Notes under the pieces: model-generated
What the model was told of the DNA's origin: nothing
What the model saw: the letters and a program-made list of their open reading frames with translations, nothing else
Databases searched by the model: none
Made by a program: the position numbers and the translations under genes
Part shown: positions 51,042 through 63,300 of the stretch, piece after piece
Layout of the letters: each line of letters begins with the position of its first letter
How positions within the stretch are numbered: the stretch's first letter is position 1
Source of the DNA: Prostheceraeus crozeri
Lineage: Eukaryota; Platyhelminthes; Polycladida; Euryleptidae
Direction: 5' to 3'
Assembly: GCA_907163375.1 (NCBI GenBank)
Contig: CAJQUW010007079.1
Span: forward strand, 55,753-119,752
Length of the DNA: 64,000 nucleotides

Positions 51042-51479
51042 TTATGGCATGTATTTCAAAAGGTCTTCATCGTCAATATCGTCCCAGAGTCTGGCTTCAC
51101 ATAGATCACAAAAACAGTTGAGCTGCTTTAAACGTTCTTCTGCAGCGTCCCTCACTTTCTCAATGTACGCCCACTCCGCGACGGTTCGCGGTTGGGAGTT
51201 AGGGGTGTACCACTCCCATATTTGATGCAAGTGCGACTTGCTGGTCATCTCCATCACCCCTTCGGCATCATATTGTAAATATTTCCACCGTATGCCTGTT
51301 AGGTCGGGCAACTCCTCTTCATCCTCCTCCGATAATGATAACTTTCGTATATTGTCGAGATTGTATGTCTTCTCCACCTTCGCCTTTCTTGGTGCATTTG
51401 GTGTAACGAGCACCTTTGCTGATGTATATGGAGAGGAGAACTCCAATGCGGTATTTGGTGTTGTTGGAGGACTTGTCAT
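51042..51479 (-). CDS. Unknown Mav2 protein, 145 aa
   Basis: N-terminal half Pro/Thr/Ser-rich and acidic (SLSEEDEEELPDLTG), C-terminal half helical with a Cys motif (KQLNCFCDLCEARLWDDIDD). No family recognised. It is divergent from polB and shares the intergenic region with it, as the 153-aa gene does with the 96-aa gene in Mav1. Probably regulatory; inference only. Confidence 0.6.
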   Translation of the reverse strand: MTSPPTTPNTALEFSSPYTSAKVLVTPNAPRKAKVEKTYNLDNIRKLSLSEEDEEELPDLTGIRWKYLQYDAEGVMEMTSKSHLHQIWEWYTPNSQPRTVAEWAYIEKVRDAAEERLKQLNCFCDLCEARLWDDIDDEDLLKYMP

Positions 51480-51550
51480 GTTGTCTTTGAAATGCTGACT
51501 TTGAATAATGATAACTTTAACATTTTTCTAATTCTTAAGTATACACAAGC

Positions 51551-51600
51551 AGCCAATCAGAATGAACATCCAATGAATGAAGAGGATGAAAGTATATAAG
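51551..51600 (+). promoter_or_regulatory. Mav2 polB promoter: CCAAT and TATA
   Basis: CAGCCAATCAGA at about 51551 and TATATAAG at 51593-51600, about 175 bases before the first coding base. The CAGCCAATCAGA block is shared with the Mav1 divergent promoter. Confidence 0.65.
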
Positions 51601-51776
51601 CAAAGTGACATTCAGGTCATTTCATTTAATCTGTGAATCATACAAGTGACGAACGCACGATCTCTCTCTTTGACTATTATTTGAGGTGTACAAGTGAACT
51701 GCTATCCCGTGAATTCCAAATTTGAGTGAAGTCTCTATCTTGTAGAAGTATCAACCTTAAACTTGATTTCGTTGAA

Positions 51777-54700
51777 ATGGTAAGTGGAAAATTTCCTCTC
51801 TCATCTCCCTCAAACGTGTGACTAATAGCATCTTCCTCAATTTCAGGCATCAACTTCATCACCAACGCCCTCTCTTCTCGAGGAAAGTTTAGAGTTATTG
51901 AGTCAAGGTAGGTTGTAACACTACACTGAGGCTTGAACAGAGATGAAAGAATGATTTCTCTTTCAGGTGATGTGAGTTCCAGCTCAGGACTCTCGCGGCA
52001 AGGCAACGAGTGGGAATGTACCGACTGCGGACATATGTTTACAAGGAAGCACAGTCTCCTTCGACACATCAAACAACGTGTGTGTAAACGCATAGCGGCG
52101 TCAATCTCCGGAGGTGAAGTTGATTCTGACGATGACATCTCCTTTCCTTGCGATTTGTGCCCTCTTTCTTTTGATAGTCACTTTCAGCGATCTTCGCACA
52201 GACTTCAACACACGCATGCAAATGATCACTACACCAACGGTACATCTACCATCTCCCTCATTAATGTTTCACATAATAATTTAGTACGCGACTACTGCAT
52301 GGAGTCCAATACTCAAATTGTAGATTTTCCTGAGTGGCTCCTTCAAAATTCTAACATTATCGAAGCGCTCTTCAATAATTTAGACAATTTTAGAATGAAG
52401 GCGCTCATCTACCTTAAACTAAAATATATTAAAATAGATTTTCAAACGGGTCAAGTGACGGAGAGAATACAGTTTCATGTTCCTTCCTCTTCCGCAACCG
52501 AAGTTGTAGACTGCGAGTCTTGGCTAAATTTTCACATTCAATGTTTAAAATCAAATGTAGATAAATTCAATCAACGCGACAGCGCTCTCATTTTTGATGG
52601 TGTGGACTCAGCCATATTCAAAATTTCCCTATTAGAAAGTCATGCAGCTCGAGGCACATTTAAACTACCAAAAACGTTGTATAATAAGAAAGCTGTCATC
52701 AATGTTGATTGTAAATCACAGTGTTTCAAATATGCAGTCTTATCCATCCTTCACTATAATGATATCAACGCGCATCGAGATCGCACCTATAGCTATAGAC
52801 AGTGGGAGGATGAACTAGACTTTGAAGGTTGTGATAGTAACAACATGAAAATCAAAGATGTAGAAACGTTCGAAAAACATAATCAGATTAAAATTGTAGT
52901 TCACGTGTGGGAGAAGGGGTTGAAGGGTGCCCGCTATAATTCACGTTCAACTTGTTATGAACGTGTAGTCAACCTCTTATTAGTAAAACAAGATGATAGC
53001 GAGGAATGGCACTACTGTGGTATTCCCAAAATCTCTCGCTTGTACACTCACTTGGGGCACTCTAAAAGAGGTGAACATTTTGTATGCGACCGCTGCATCC
53101 GCTCATTTTGGAGTAAAGATAAATTTGAAACTCACTATGAATGGTGCAAGCGAGGTAAATTACAAATGGAACGCATGCCCAAAGATAAAATATTTTCACA
53201 TAGGGATAATGGTGACGAATTAAGTCCCCTGCGTGTCATTTACGCAGACATAGAATGCTACATTGATGATATCATCCACAAGCCAGCAGCCATATCCTGC
53301 TATGAAGTATGGCATGACCACTTTAGGAATAGACAAAAGAAAATGCATACTTGGCAAGGTGAAGATTGCATTTCAAAATTTCTAGAATTTCTCGATAAAG
53401 CTGCAAAATTTCAACAATCATATGATTCCCAATTGCAGCGTAAGTCACTACACATGTCAGATGAAGACAAACAAAAATTTGAAAGTTGCACATCCTGCCC
53501 TAAATGTCATAAAACGTTTGATGACGATAAAATTAAGAAAGTGCGTGATCATGATCACATCACTGGTAAATTTAGAAACGCACTCTGCTCCAAATGTAAC
53601 TTTTCACTTAGGTTGAGACGTCGTGTACTACCCGTCATTTTTCATAACTTTAAGGGCTATGACAGTCATATGCTCATAAAAGGAGGGTTGAGCCAGATGA
53701 AATCGTGGCAGTTTAATGTAATAGCACAAACGAGAGAAAAATTCATGGCAATGACAGCAAAAGTACCAGTAGATAAAACTAAAGAAAATAAGACAGTCTT
53801 CTTCGAAATAAAATTTTTAGATTCATTTCAATTCATGTCAGCGTCACTAGCTTCTCTCGTTCGTAATCTCAAGTTTCTTCCCCATAGTCAAACTTTGAAG
53901 AAACACTATCCAAACTTAACGGATGAAATAATCACTCGCAAAGGAGTCTTTCCTTATGCGTATTTTAGCTCAATGTCTAAACTAAATGAAACAACCCTTC
54001 CTTCCATTGACAAATTCAAAAACGATTTGACGGGTGAAGATTGTCCAGTAGAGGACTATGAACATGCTCAAGAGGCATGGTTAAAATTTAATTGTAAAAC
54101 GTTTGGCGATTATATGATCGCTTACTTAGAATTAGATGTCATTTTGCTGGCTGATGTCTTTCAGGAGTTTCGACGAGTGGCATTAGAAGAAGACAAATTA
54201 GATCCTGTCCACTTTGTCAGTCTACCAGCCATGTCCTTTAAATCAGCCTTTAAAATGACTGGTGAGACCATTCATCTCTTACAAGACCCGGAGATGTATA
54301 ATATATTTGAGCGCGGAATACGCGGTGGTCTCACATTTGTAAATAAACATCATATAAAATCTGAAACAGTAGGTGATGATCATATCCACCTAAAGTACTA
54401 TGACCAAAATAATTTATATGGCAGTTCACTGTCTAAACCACTACCTCATTCCGAGTTTAGTTGGTTAAATCAAAATGAGCTTGAGTATTACTCCAACCCT
54501 TCAAACATACTGAATATTCCAGATGAAGGTGATTGGGGATATTATTTTGAAGTGGATTTGATTTATCCAAATAGTATTAAAAATAAAACTGCTGATTTCC
54601 CACTCGCACCTGAATCTGGCGAAGTGACTGAAGATATGTTTTCACCATTCATGTCACAATTTCATAATAACTTAACAGAGTGTGGACAGCCAAGGTACAA

Positions 54701-55750
54701 ACCATGCCGCAAACTTTTACTCACCCAATATGATAAGAAAAATTATCTCGTACACTTATGCATATTAAAATTCTATTTAGAAATGGGCATGCTTCTAAAG
54801 TCAGTTCACCGCATTATCAAATTTAGACAGAAAGCCTTCCTCAAACCCTACATAGATAGTAACAGTCAAAAACGTGCACTCGCCCAAAATAATTTTGAAA
54901 AGGATTTTTATAAATATAAGAATAACAGTCTATTCGGAAAGACCATGGAGGATGTTAGAAACGTATGATTTACAAACTAGTCGTTGATGAACAAAAATAT
55001 CACAAATTGACCTCATCACCTCTTTTCATTGATAGAGACATCATCGATGAGGATCTTGTAGGTGTTAAAATGATTAAATCAGAAGTTGAGTTGTGCAAAC
55101 CCATCTATATTGGGCAAGCCGTTTTAGATTATTCCAAGCTTGAAATGTATCAACTCTTCTACAAAATATTAAAACCATGCCCTCTCGTAAAAGAGGTTCG
55201 CTTGCTGGGTGGTGATACAGATAGTTTCTTTTTAGGAATTACCACTCAAAAAGATTTAAATTTTAATGAAGTAGGTAAGTCATTAGAAAAATATTTCGAT
55301 ACATCTAACTACAATCCCACTCATCCACTCTATTCCATACAGAATAAAGCCAAACTTGGCTGTTTTAAGGATGAAACAGCAGGAAAGGAAATAGATGAAA
55401 TGATTCTCCTCCGTCCTAAAATGTATTCCATGAAACTAAAAGAATGTGCAGATAGTATTAAGCGTGCTAAAGGTATATCAAAATCCATTGTTCATAAAAT
55501 GAAACATCGGTCCTATAAGAAGGCCTATAAAAATAAAACTATAACGTTTGTCAATATGACAATCTTAAAATCTCAAGTTCATACTGTGAAAACGTACACG
55601 TTCAAGAAACGAGCACTTTCAGCATGGGAGGATAAGAGGTGTTGGATAGGACATAACACATCTCTTCCACATGGACATCCTGACACAAACATACCTCCAC
55701 CCAAAAGAAAAAAACTCACGCTACCACATTCAGGAGATGTATTGACATAA
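51777..55750 (+). pseudogene. polB: Protein-primed family B DNA polymerase, spliced, one frameshift
   Basis: Predicted exons: 51777-51779 (only the ATG), 51847-51907, and 51967 onward; donors GTAAGT and GTAGGT, acceptors TTTCAG and TTTCAG, phases 0 and 1. Then a zinc finger (CTDCGHMFTRKHSLLRHIKQ), exonuclease IYADIECYIDD (~53240), the Cys/His module with DHDHITGKFRNALCSKCN, FHNFKGYDSHML, motif A YYDQNNLYGSSL (~54410), motif B NSLFGKTMEDV (~54930) and motif C GGDTDSFFLG (~55210). The frame breaks at about 54960 by a one-base contraction of an A-run; the mirrored copy on the right is open at that spot. This may be sequencing error rather than decay. Confidence 0.9.
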
Positions 55751-55899
55751 TCAACTTTAACTCAGTATTTTGATGTTGCTTTTTGTAGATATACATGGTT
55801 GTTTTATGTATCGCATGAGATCGTTTCTTCCTTGTGAATATATGCCTACAGTCAGCCCATTCCCCCTATATCTGTGAAAAGACTTTTTCATATACATAT

Positions 55900-55915
55900 T
55901 TTTATTTCAATAAAC
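55900..55915. terminator. Back-to-back poly(A) signals
   Basis: AATAAA on plus at 55910-55915 for polB and AATAAA on the minus strand in the adjacent TTTTATTTC for the convergent gene. These two genes therefore use ordinary polyadenylation, unlike genes A to C. Confidence 0.55.
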
Positions 55916-55929
55916 ATATCACAATGACT

Positions 55930-57480
55930 TCACTTTGTTTTCCGAAACACTAAAGTTACGAGGGATTTAGTATCTTTCACATGGATACACTCTTGTAAAC
56001 CATTGGTAATTTTGATAGCAATAGAGGGTATAGTTTGTTTGACGACGGGATGATAGAAAATAGATTCAAACATCTTCTCGACTATTCCATATGAAGCGTC
56101 TTTATCATGAATGAAATCACGTAAAATGTATTCTTTTTTCTCGCCAACAGAAATAGGTAAAATCAAATCACTTTGAATGTAAAGGTGCTGTTCATGTTTA
56201 TCAAGTGTCATTGGTGTTTCTATACCAATCGTATGCGCAGCAGCAAACACAGTTTGTAGCATTGAAAAGCCAAAGAGTTTTTTCAAATTTTTACTCAATT
56301 GACATTGAATGTCATCACCCAGTTTCAGAACAACGCGTTGATTTTCAATTGAAAACGAAATGTGGTGTGTCTTTACATCATATTTACTTTTCATCACATG
56401 CTTCAACTTCTGTTGTATATAAGGATTTACTACATGAATGAAGCTTTCAACTGTATGATATAGACGCGGCATTATATTGATAGCAACTTTAGATTCTTCA
56501 TAAGACTGGTAAATTTTCTTGATGCGATCACCATAGATGTCCACCCACCATTCATCATTAACTGAATCAGCTTTAGTGTGATATTCATGAGAAGCATACA
56601 CCACACCGCTTCCAATAATAGGTGTATAATGTCTTACAAAATGACGCAAGGTTGGAGAGAAATAAACTGTAAGTTTGTCATTATATTTCTGAATAACCAA
56701 CTTATTTTTGTCCGCCATAATTTTCTCTCCATACTTCTTACCCACAGTCTCATTCCATCGTTTTACTAACTCAATAAGTGATAAAGGTTGAGCACCACGC
56801 TTTTTCAAAATGATGCGTTCTTCGCATTCTACAACATCTTCATCAAATATTTTAAATCTATAATGAAATTTGTTGATTCGATTTGAATAAACTTTTTTAA
56901 CATTTGCAGTAGCAATTGACGTTAGATGTAGTCCATGACCAAAACCAAGATGTGGATAGAATTCACTATCCAACCTCAGCGTAAGACCTTTAGTAAAAGA
57001 ATGAAAGCGGAGGAACTGTCTCCCACTCCAATGATAGATAGTAAACTCATAAGCTTTCTGATTTTTATTCTTCATGATGGAAGTATTACCACTGTTGAAT
57101 GCCTTAATAATTTTCTCATTCCCAAATGGCTCATAAGAATCTGATTTTATCTGAATCCATTCATAGTTCCACTTTCCATCTGATGTTAAATTGTATGGGA
57201 ACTGAAATGCATTATTCATCGTTATTCCATCATGGGTGCGAGGAGTCAATATCATTTCTTCCAAATCATTCACATTCTGAATATTGCTATCATAGCAAAT
57301 ACTAGAAACGCCAACCTCCCATTCACCTTCTAAATGCAGTGGGCGATTTAATTCTACTCGATAGTCTGATGGTTTATTTTTGGGAAATTTATTCATAGAA
57401 GCATTACTGGGCAAGTAGATTAGAAACGAGTCCTTATTTTCACTTTCCATATTATTCACATTGGAAAAATATATTAGCAT
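55930..57480 (-). CDS. LPSNS-family Maverick protein, complete copy
   Basis: 516 residues from ATG 57480 (or 506 from the second Met, MESENKDSF). It shows FLIYLPSNASMNKFPKNKPS, LEGEWEVGVSSICY, and near the end LYIQSDLILPISV and VTLVFRKTK. Full length compared with the 525-residue Mav1 homologue; sequence is diverged but the ends and spacing agree. Convergent with polB. Function unknown; a virion component is likely from position in Mav1. Confidence 0.75.
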   Translation of the reverse strand: MLIYFSNVNNMESENKDSFLIYLPSNASMNKFPKNKPSDYRVELNRPLHLEGEWEVGVSSICYDSNIQNVNDLEEMILTPRTHDGITMNNAFQFPYNLTSDGKWNYEWIQIKSDSYEPFGNEKIIKAFNSGNTSIMKNKNQKAYEFTIYHWSGRQFLRFHSFTKGLTLRLDSEFYPHLGFGHGLHLTSIATANVKKVYSNRINKFHYRFKIFDEDVVECEERIILKKRGAQPLSLIELVKRWNETVGKKYGEKIMADKNKLVIQKYNDKLTVYFSPTLRHFVRHYTPIIGSGVVYASHEYHTKADSVNDEWWVDIYGDRIKKIYQSYEESKVAINIMPRLYHTVESFIHVVNPYIQQKLKHVMKSKYDVKTHHISFSIENQRVVLKLGDDIQCQLSKNLKKLFGFSMLQTVFAAAHTIGIETPMTLDKHEQHLYIQSDLILPISVGEKKEYILRDFIHDKDASYGIVEKMFESIFYHPVVKQTIPSIAIKITNGLQECIHVKDTKSLVTLVFRKTK

Positions 57481-57489
57481 ACGTTTGCA

Positions 57490-57996
57490 TTAACTCTTCA
57501 TTCGGAAATGGAGTGTGATACTTGTCACAGCATCTTTATGAAAAGGAATCAACGCACCAGCATCGTCATAAATGGCAATATCAATTTGTGGGATGTAGTT
57601 TGATTTCAGCTTTGTATAATGCACTTTCTTGAAAGTATGCTCAGATAAAATACTGCAGCTTTTTGGCTGGTATGGTATCATTGCTAGCAATGGAGCTTCA
57701 ACATCTCCCACACGTACATCTTCACCAATATTGGAATATATCTGAAAATAGTTAATACGACGCGATAGCGACATGTCTGCGCTAGCTTTGGTTACAGTAC
57801 CACTTTTAAAGATATTTTGATCAAAACCCAAAATGTCCATTAGAGTTTTATCCATAATTAGTTCAATACCTTTTCCACTTATAGTGAGAGACAAAGTACC
57901 TTCTTTTTCAGAAAATAAAATATGTTGGTCATTAATCACTTCATTTAAATAATCTACAACCAATTTAATCGAAGTAATAATGCGAGGCATCAACAC
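57490..57996 (-). pseudogene. LPSNS-family protein, C-terminal third only
   Basis: About 166 residues: KLVVDYLNEVINDQHILFSE, YFQIYSNIGEDVRVGDVEAP, IDIAIYDDAGALIPF, ending VTSITLHFRMKS. It aligns with the C-terminal third of both 12463-14040 and 55930-57480, so it is a second family member placed directly upstream of the complete one. Its N-terminal part is cut off at the centre of the palindrome, about 50 bases away. There are ten bases between the two genes, suggesting a shared minus-strand transcript. Confidence 0.75.
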
Positions 57997-58040
57997 TCTT
58001 GTTTCATGTAAGATACCACCTAAAGGCTCTACACACTTTC

Positions 58041-58054
58041 TGTATCTATATTAC
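58041..58054. other. Centre (spacer) of the palindrome
   Basis: Fourteen unpaired bases, TGTATCTATATTAC, between CACTTTC and GAAAGTG. The first 45 pairs next to it contain several mismatches, then the arms become regular. Confidence 0.85.
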
Positions 58055-58099
58055 GAAAGTGTTTTAGAGCCTTTTGAGGTTTCTTACATGAAACAAGAG

Positions 58100-58630
58100 T
58101 GTTGATGTCCTCGCATTATTACGTCGGTTGAAATTGGTTGTAAGATTATTTAACTGAAGTGTTAATGAGCAACATATTTCATTTTTCTGAAAAAGAAGGT
58201 ACTTTGTCTCTCACTTATAAATGGAAAAAGGTTATTGAATAATTATGGATAAAAAATCTATGGACATTTTGAGTTTTGATTCAAAATATCTTGATAGTGG
58301 ATACTGTAACCAAAAGCTTGCGCAGACATGTCGCTATCGCGTCGTATTAACTATTTTGATATTATTTCCAAATATTTGGTGAAGATGTAGTGTGGGAGAT
58401 GTTGAGTCCATTGCTAGCAATGATACCATTCCAGCCAAAAAAAAAGCTGCAGTATTTTATCTGAGCATACTTTCAAGCGAAAGTGCATTATACAAAGCTG
58501 GAAATCAAACTACAATCCCACAAATTGGATATTGCCATTATATGATTGATGCTCGCTGGTGGCGTTGATTCCTTTTCATAAAGATGCTGTGACAAGTATT
58601 ACACTCCATTTCCGAATGAAGAGTTAATGC
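58100..58630 (+). pseudogene. Mirrored LPSNS C-terminal third, heavily indel-ridden
   Basis: Corresponds to 57490-57996 on the opposite strand but has no long open frame: extra bases in T, A and G runs shift the frame many times. The damage is far denser than in the next 5 kb. Confidence 0.8.
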
Positions 58631-58636
58631 AAAAGT

Positions 58637-60152
58637 ATGCTAATATATTTTTCCAATGTGAATAATATGGAAAGTGAAAATAAGGACTCGTTTCTAATCT
58701 ACTTGCCCAGTAATGCTTCTATGAATAAATTTCCCAAAAATAAACCATCAGACTATCGAGAAGAATTAAATCGGCCACTGCATTTAGAAGGTGAATGGGA
58801 AGTTGGCGTTTCTAGTATTTGCTATGATAGCAATATTCAGAATGTGAATGATTTGGAAGAAATGATATTGACTCCTCGCACCCATGATGGAATAACGATA
58901 AAAATGCATTTCAGTTCCCATACAATTTAACATCAGATGGAAAGTGGAACTATGAATGGATTCAGATAAAATCAGATTCTTATGAGCCATTTGGGAATGA
59001 GAAAATTATTAAGGCATTCAACAGTGGTAATACTTCCTTCATGAAGAATAAAAATCAGAAAGCTTATGAGTTTACTATCTATCATTGGAGTGGGAGACAG
59101 TTCCTCCGCTTTCATTCTTTTACTAAAGGTCTTACGCTGAGGTTGGATAGTGAATTCTATCCACATCTTGGTTTTGGTCATGGACTACATCTAACGTCAA
59201 TTGCTACTGCAAATGTTAAAAAAGTTTATTCAAATCGAATCAACAAATTTCATTATAGATTTAAAATATTTGATGAAGATGTTGTAGAATGCGAAGAACG
59301 CATCATTTTGAAAAAGCGTGGTGTTCAACCTTTATCACTTATTGAGTTAGTAAAACGATGGAATGAGACTGTGGGTAAGAAGTATGGAGAGAAAATTATG
59401 GCGGACAAAAATAAGTTGGTTATTCAGAAATATAATGACAAACTTACAGTTTATTTCTCTCCAACCTTGCGTCATTTTGTAAGACATTATACGCCTATTA
59501 TTGGAAGCGGTGTGGTGTATGGTTCTCATGAATATCACACTAAAGCTGATTCAGTTAATGATGAATGGTGGGTGGACATCTATGGCGATCGCATCAAGAA
59601 AATTTACCAGTCTTATGAAGAATCTAAAGTTGCTATCAATATAATGCCGCGTCTATATCATACAGTTGAAAGCTTCATTCATGTAGTAAATCCTTATATA
59701 CAACAGAAGTTGAATCATGTGATGAAAAGTAAATATGATGTAAAGACACACCACATTTCGTTTTCAATTGAAAATCAACGCGTTGTTCTGAAACTGGGTG
59801 ATGACATTCAATGTCAATTGAGTAAAAATTTGAAAAAAAACTCTATTGCTTTTCAATGCTACAAACTGTGTTTGCTGCTGCGCATACGATTGGTATAGAA
59901 ACACCAATGACACTTGATAAACATGAACAACACCTTTACATTCAAAGTGATTTGATTTTACCTATTTCTGTTGGCGAGAAAAAAGAATACATTTTACGTG
60001 ATTTCATTCATGATAAAGACGCTTCATATGGAATAGTCGAGAAGATGTTTGAATCTATTTTCTATCATCCCGTCGTCAAACAAACTATACCCTCTATTGC
60101 TATCAAAATTACCAATGGTTTACAAGAGTGTAATCCATGTGAAAGATACTAA
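58637..60152 (+). pseudogene. Mirrored LPSNS-family gene with frame breaks
   Basis: Copy of 55930-57480. Frame breaks near 58905, near 59840 (longer A-run) and near 60133. Otherwise residues are nearly identical, including FLIYLPSNASMNKFP and LHLEGEWEVGVSSI. Confidence 0.85.
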
Positions 60153-60367
60153 ATCCCTCGTAACTTTAGTGTTTCGGAAAACAAAGTGAAGTCATTGTGA
60201 TATGTTTATTGAAATAAAAATATGTATATGAAAAAGTCTTTTCACAGATATAGGGGAATGGGCTGACTGTAGGCATATATTCACAAGGAAGAAACGATCT
60301 CATGCGATACATAAAACAACCATGTATATCTACAAAAAGCAACATCAAAATACTGAGTTAAAGTTGA

Positions 60368-63300
60368 TTATGTCAATACATCTCCTGAATGTGGTAGCGT
60401 GAGTTTTATTCTTTTGGGTGGAGGTATGTTTGTGTCAGGATGTCCATGTGGAAGAGATGTGTTATGTCCTATCCAACACCTCTTATCCTCCCATGCTGAA
60501 AGTGCTCGTTTCTTGAACGTGTACGTTTTCACAGAATGAACTTGAGATTTTAAGATTGTCATATTGACAAACGTTATAGTTTTATTTTTATAGGCCTTCT
60601 TATAGGACCGATGTTTCATTTTATGAACAATGGATTTTGATATACCTTTAGCACGCTTAATACTATCTGCACATTCTTTTAGTTTCATGGAATACATTTT
60701 AGGACGGAGGAGAATCATTTCATCTATTTCCTTTCCTGCTGTTTCATCCTTAAAACAACCAAGTTTGGCTTTATTCTGTATGGAATAGAGTGGATGAGTG
60801 GGATTGTAGTTAGATGTATCGAAATATTTTTCTAATGACTTACCTACTTCATTAAAATTTAAATCTTTTTGAGTGGTAATTCCTAAAAAGAAACTATCTG
60901 TATCACCACCCAGCAAGCGAACCTCTTTTACGAGAGGCATGGTTTTAATATTTTGTAGAAGAGTTGATACATTTCAAGCTTGGAATAATCTAAAACGGCT
61001 TGCCCAATATAGATGGGTTTGCACAACTCAACTTCTGATTTAATCATTTTAACACCTACAAGATCCTCATCGATGATGTCTCTATCAATGAAAAGAGGTG
61101 ATGAGGTCAATTTGTGATATTTTTGTTCATCAACGACTAGTTTGTAATTCATACGTTTTCTAACATCCTCCATGGTCTTTCCGAATAGACTATTATTCTT
61201 ATATTTATAAAAATCCTTTTCAAAATTATTTTGGGCGAGTGCACGTTTTTGACTGTTACTATCTATGTAGGTTTGAGGAAGGCTTTCTGTCTAAATTTGA
61301 TAATGCGGTGAACTGACTTTAGAAGCATGCCCATTTCTAAATAGAATTTTAATATGCAGAAGTGTACGAGATAATTTTTCTTATCATATTGGGTGAGTAA
61401 AAGTTTGCGGCATGGTTTGTACCTTGGCTGTCCACACTCTGTTAAGTTATTATGAAATTGTGACATGAATGGTGAAAACATATCTTCAGTCACTTCGCCA
61501 GATTCAGGTGCGAGTGGGAAATCAGCAGTTTTATTTTTAATACTATTTGGATAAATCAAATCCACTTCAAAATAATATCCCCAATCACCTTCATCTGGAA
61601 TATTCAGTATGTTTGAAGGGTTGGAGTAATACTCAAGCTCATTTTGATTTAACCAACTAAACTCGGAATGAGGTAGTGGTTTAGACAGTGAACTGCCATA
61701 TAAATTATTTTGGTCATAGTACTTTAGGTGGATATGATCATCACCTACTGTTTCAGATTTTATATGATGTTTATTTACAAATGTGAGACCACCGCGTATT
61801 CCGCGCTCAAATATATTATACATCTCCGGTCTTGTAAGAGATGAATGGTCTCACCAGTCATTTTAAAGGCTGATTTAAAGGACATGGCTGGTAGACTGAC
61901 AAAGTGGATAGGATCTAATTTGTCTTCTTCTAATGCCACTCGTCGAAACTCCTGAAAGACATCAGCCAGCAAAATGACATCTAATTCTAAGTAAGCGATC
62001 ATATAATCGCCAAACGTTTTACAATTAAATTTTAACCATGCCTCTTGAGCATGTTCATAGTCCTCTACTGGACAATCTTCACCCGTCAAATCGTTTTTGA
62101 ATTTGTCAATGGAAGGAAGGGTTGTTTCATTTAGTTTAGACATTGAGCTAAAATACGCATAAGGAAAGACTCCTTTGCGAGTGATTATTTCATCCGTTAA
62201 GTTTGGATAGTGTTTCTTCAAAGTTTGACTATGGGAAAGAAACTTGAGATTACGAACGAGAGAAGCTAGTGACGCTGACATGAATTGAAATGAATCTAAA
62301 AATTTTATTTCGAAGAAGACTGTCTTATTTTCTTTAGTTTTATCTACTGTACTTTTGCTGTCATTGCCATGAATTTTTTCTCTCGTTTGTGCTATTACAT
62401 TAAACTGCCACGATTTCATCTGGCTCAACCCTCCTTTTATGAGCATATGACTGTCATAGCCCTTAAAGTTATGAAAAATGACGGGTAGTACACGACGTCT
62501 CAACCTAAGTGAAAAGTTACATTTGGAGCAGAGTGCGTTTCTAAATTTACCAGTGATGTGATCATGATCACGCACTTTCTTAATTTTATCGTCATCAAAC
62601 GTTTTATGACATTTAGGACAGGATGTGCAACTTTCAAATTTTTGTTTGTCTTCATCTGACATATGTAGTGACTTACGCTGCAATTGGGAATCATATGATT
62701 GTTGAAATTTTGCAGCTTTATCGAGAAATTCTAGAAATTTTGAAATGCAATCTTCACCTTGCCAAGTATGCATTTTGTTTGTCTATTCCTAAAGTGGTCA
62801 TGCCATACTTCATAGCAGATATGGCTGCTGGCTTGTGGATGATATCATCAATGTAGCATTCTATGTCTGCGTAAATGACACGCAGGGACTTAATTCGTCA
62901 CCATTATCCCTATGTGAAAATATTTTATCTTTGGGCATGCGTTCCATTTGTAATTTACCTCGCTTGCACCATTCATAGTGAGTTTCAAATTTATCTTTAC
63001 TCCAAAATGAGCGGATGCAGCGGTCGCATACAAAATGTTCACCTCTTTTAGAGTGCCCCAAGTGAGTGTACAAGCGAGAGATTTTGGGAATACCACAGTA
63101 GTGCCATTCCTCGCTATCATCTTGTTTTACTAATAAGAGGTTGACTACACGTTCATAACAAGTTGAACGTGAATTATAGCGGGCACCCTTCAACCCCTTC
63201 TCCCACACGTGAACGACAATTTTAATCTTATTATGTTTTTCGAACGTTTCTACATCTTTGATTTTCATGTTGTTACTATCACAACCTTCAAAGTCTAGTT

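Larger units (their letters stand above)
52113..58040 (+). repeat. Left arm of the giant palindrome
   Basis: Reverse complement of 58055-64000, differing by many small indels. It contains most of polB and both LPSNS genes. The outer end is not reached, since the right arm is cut by the window edge. Confidence 0.9.
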
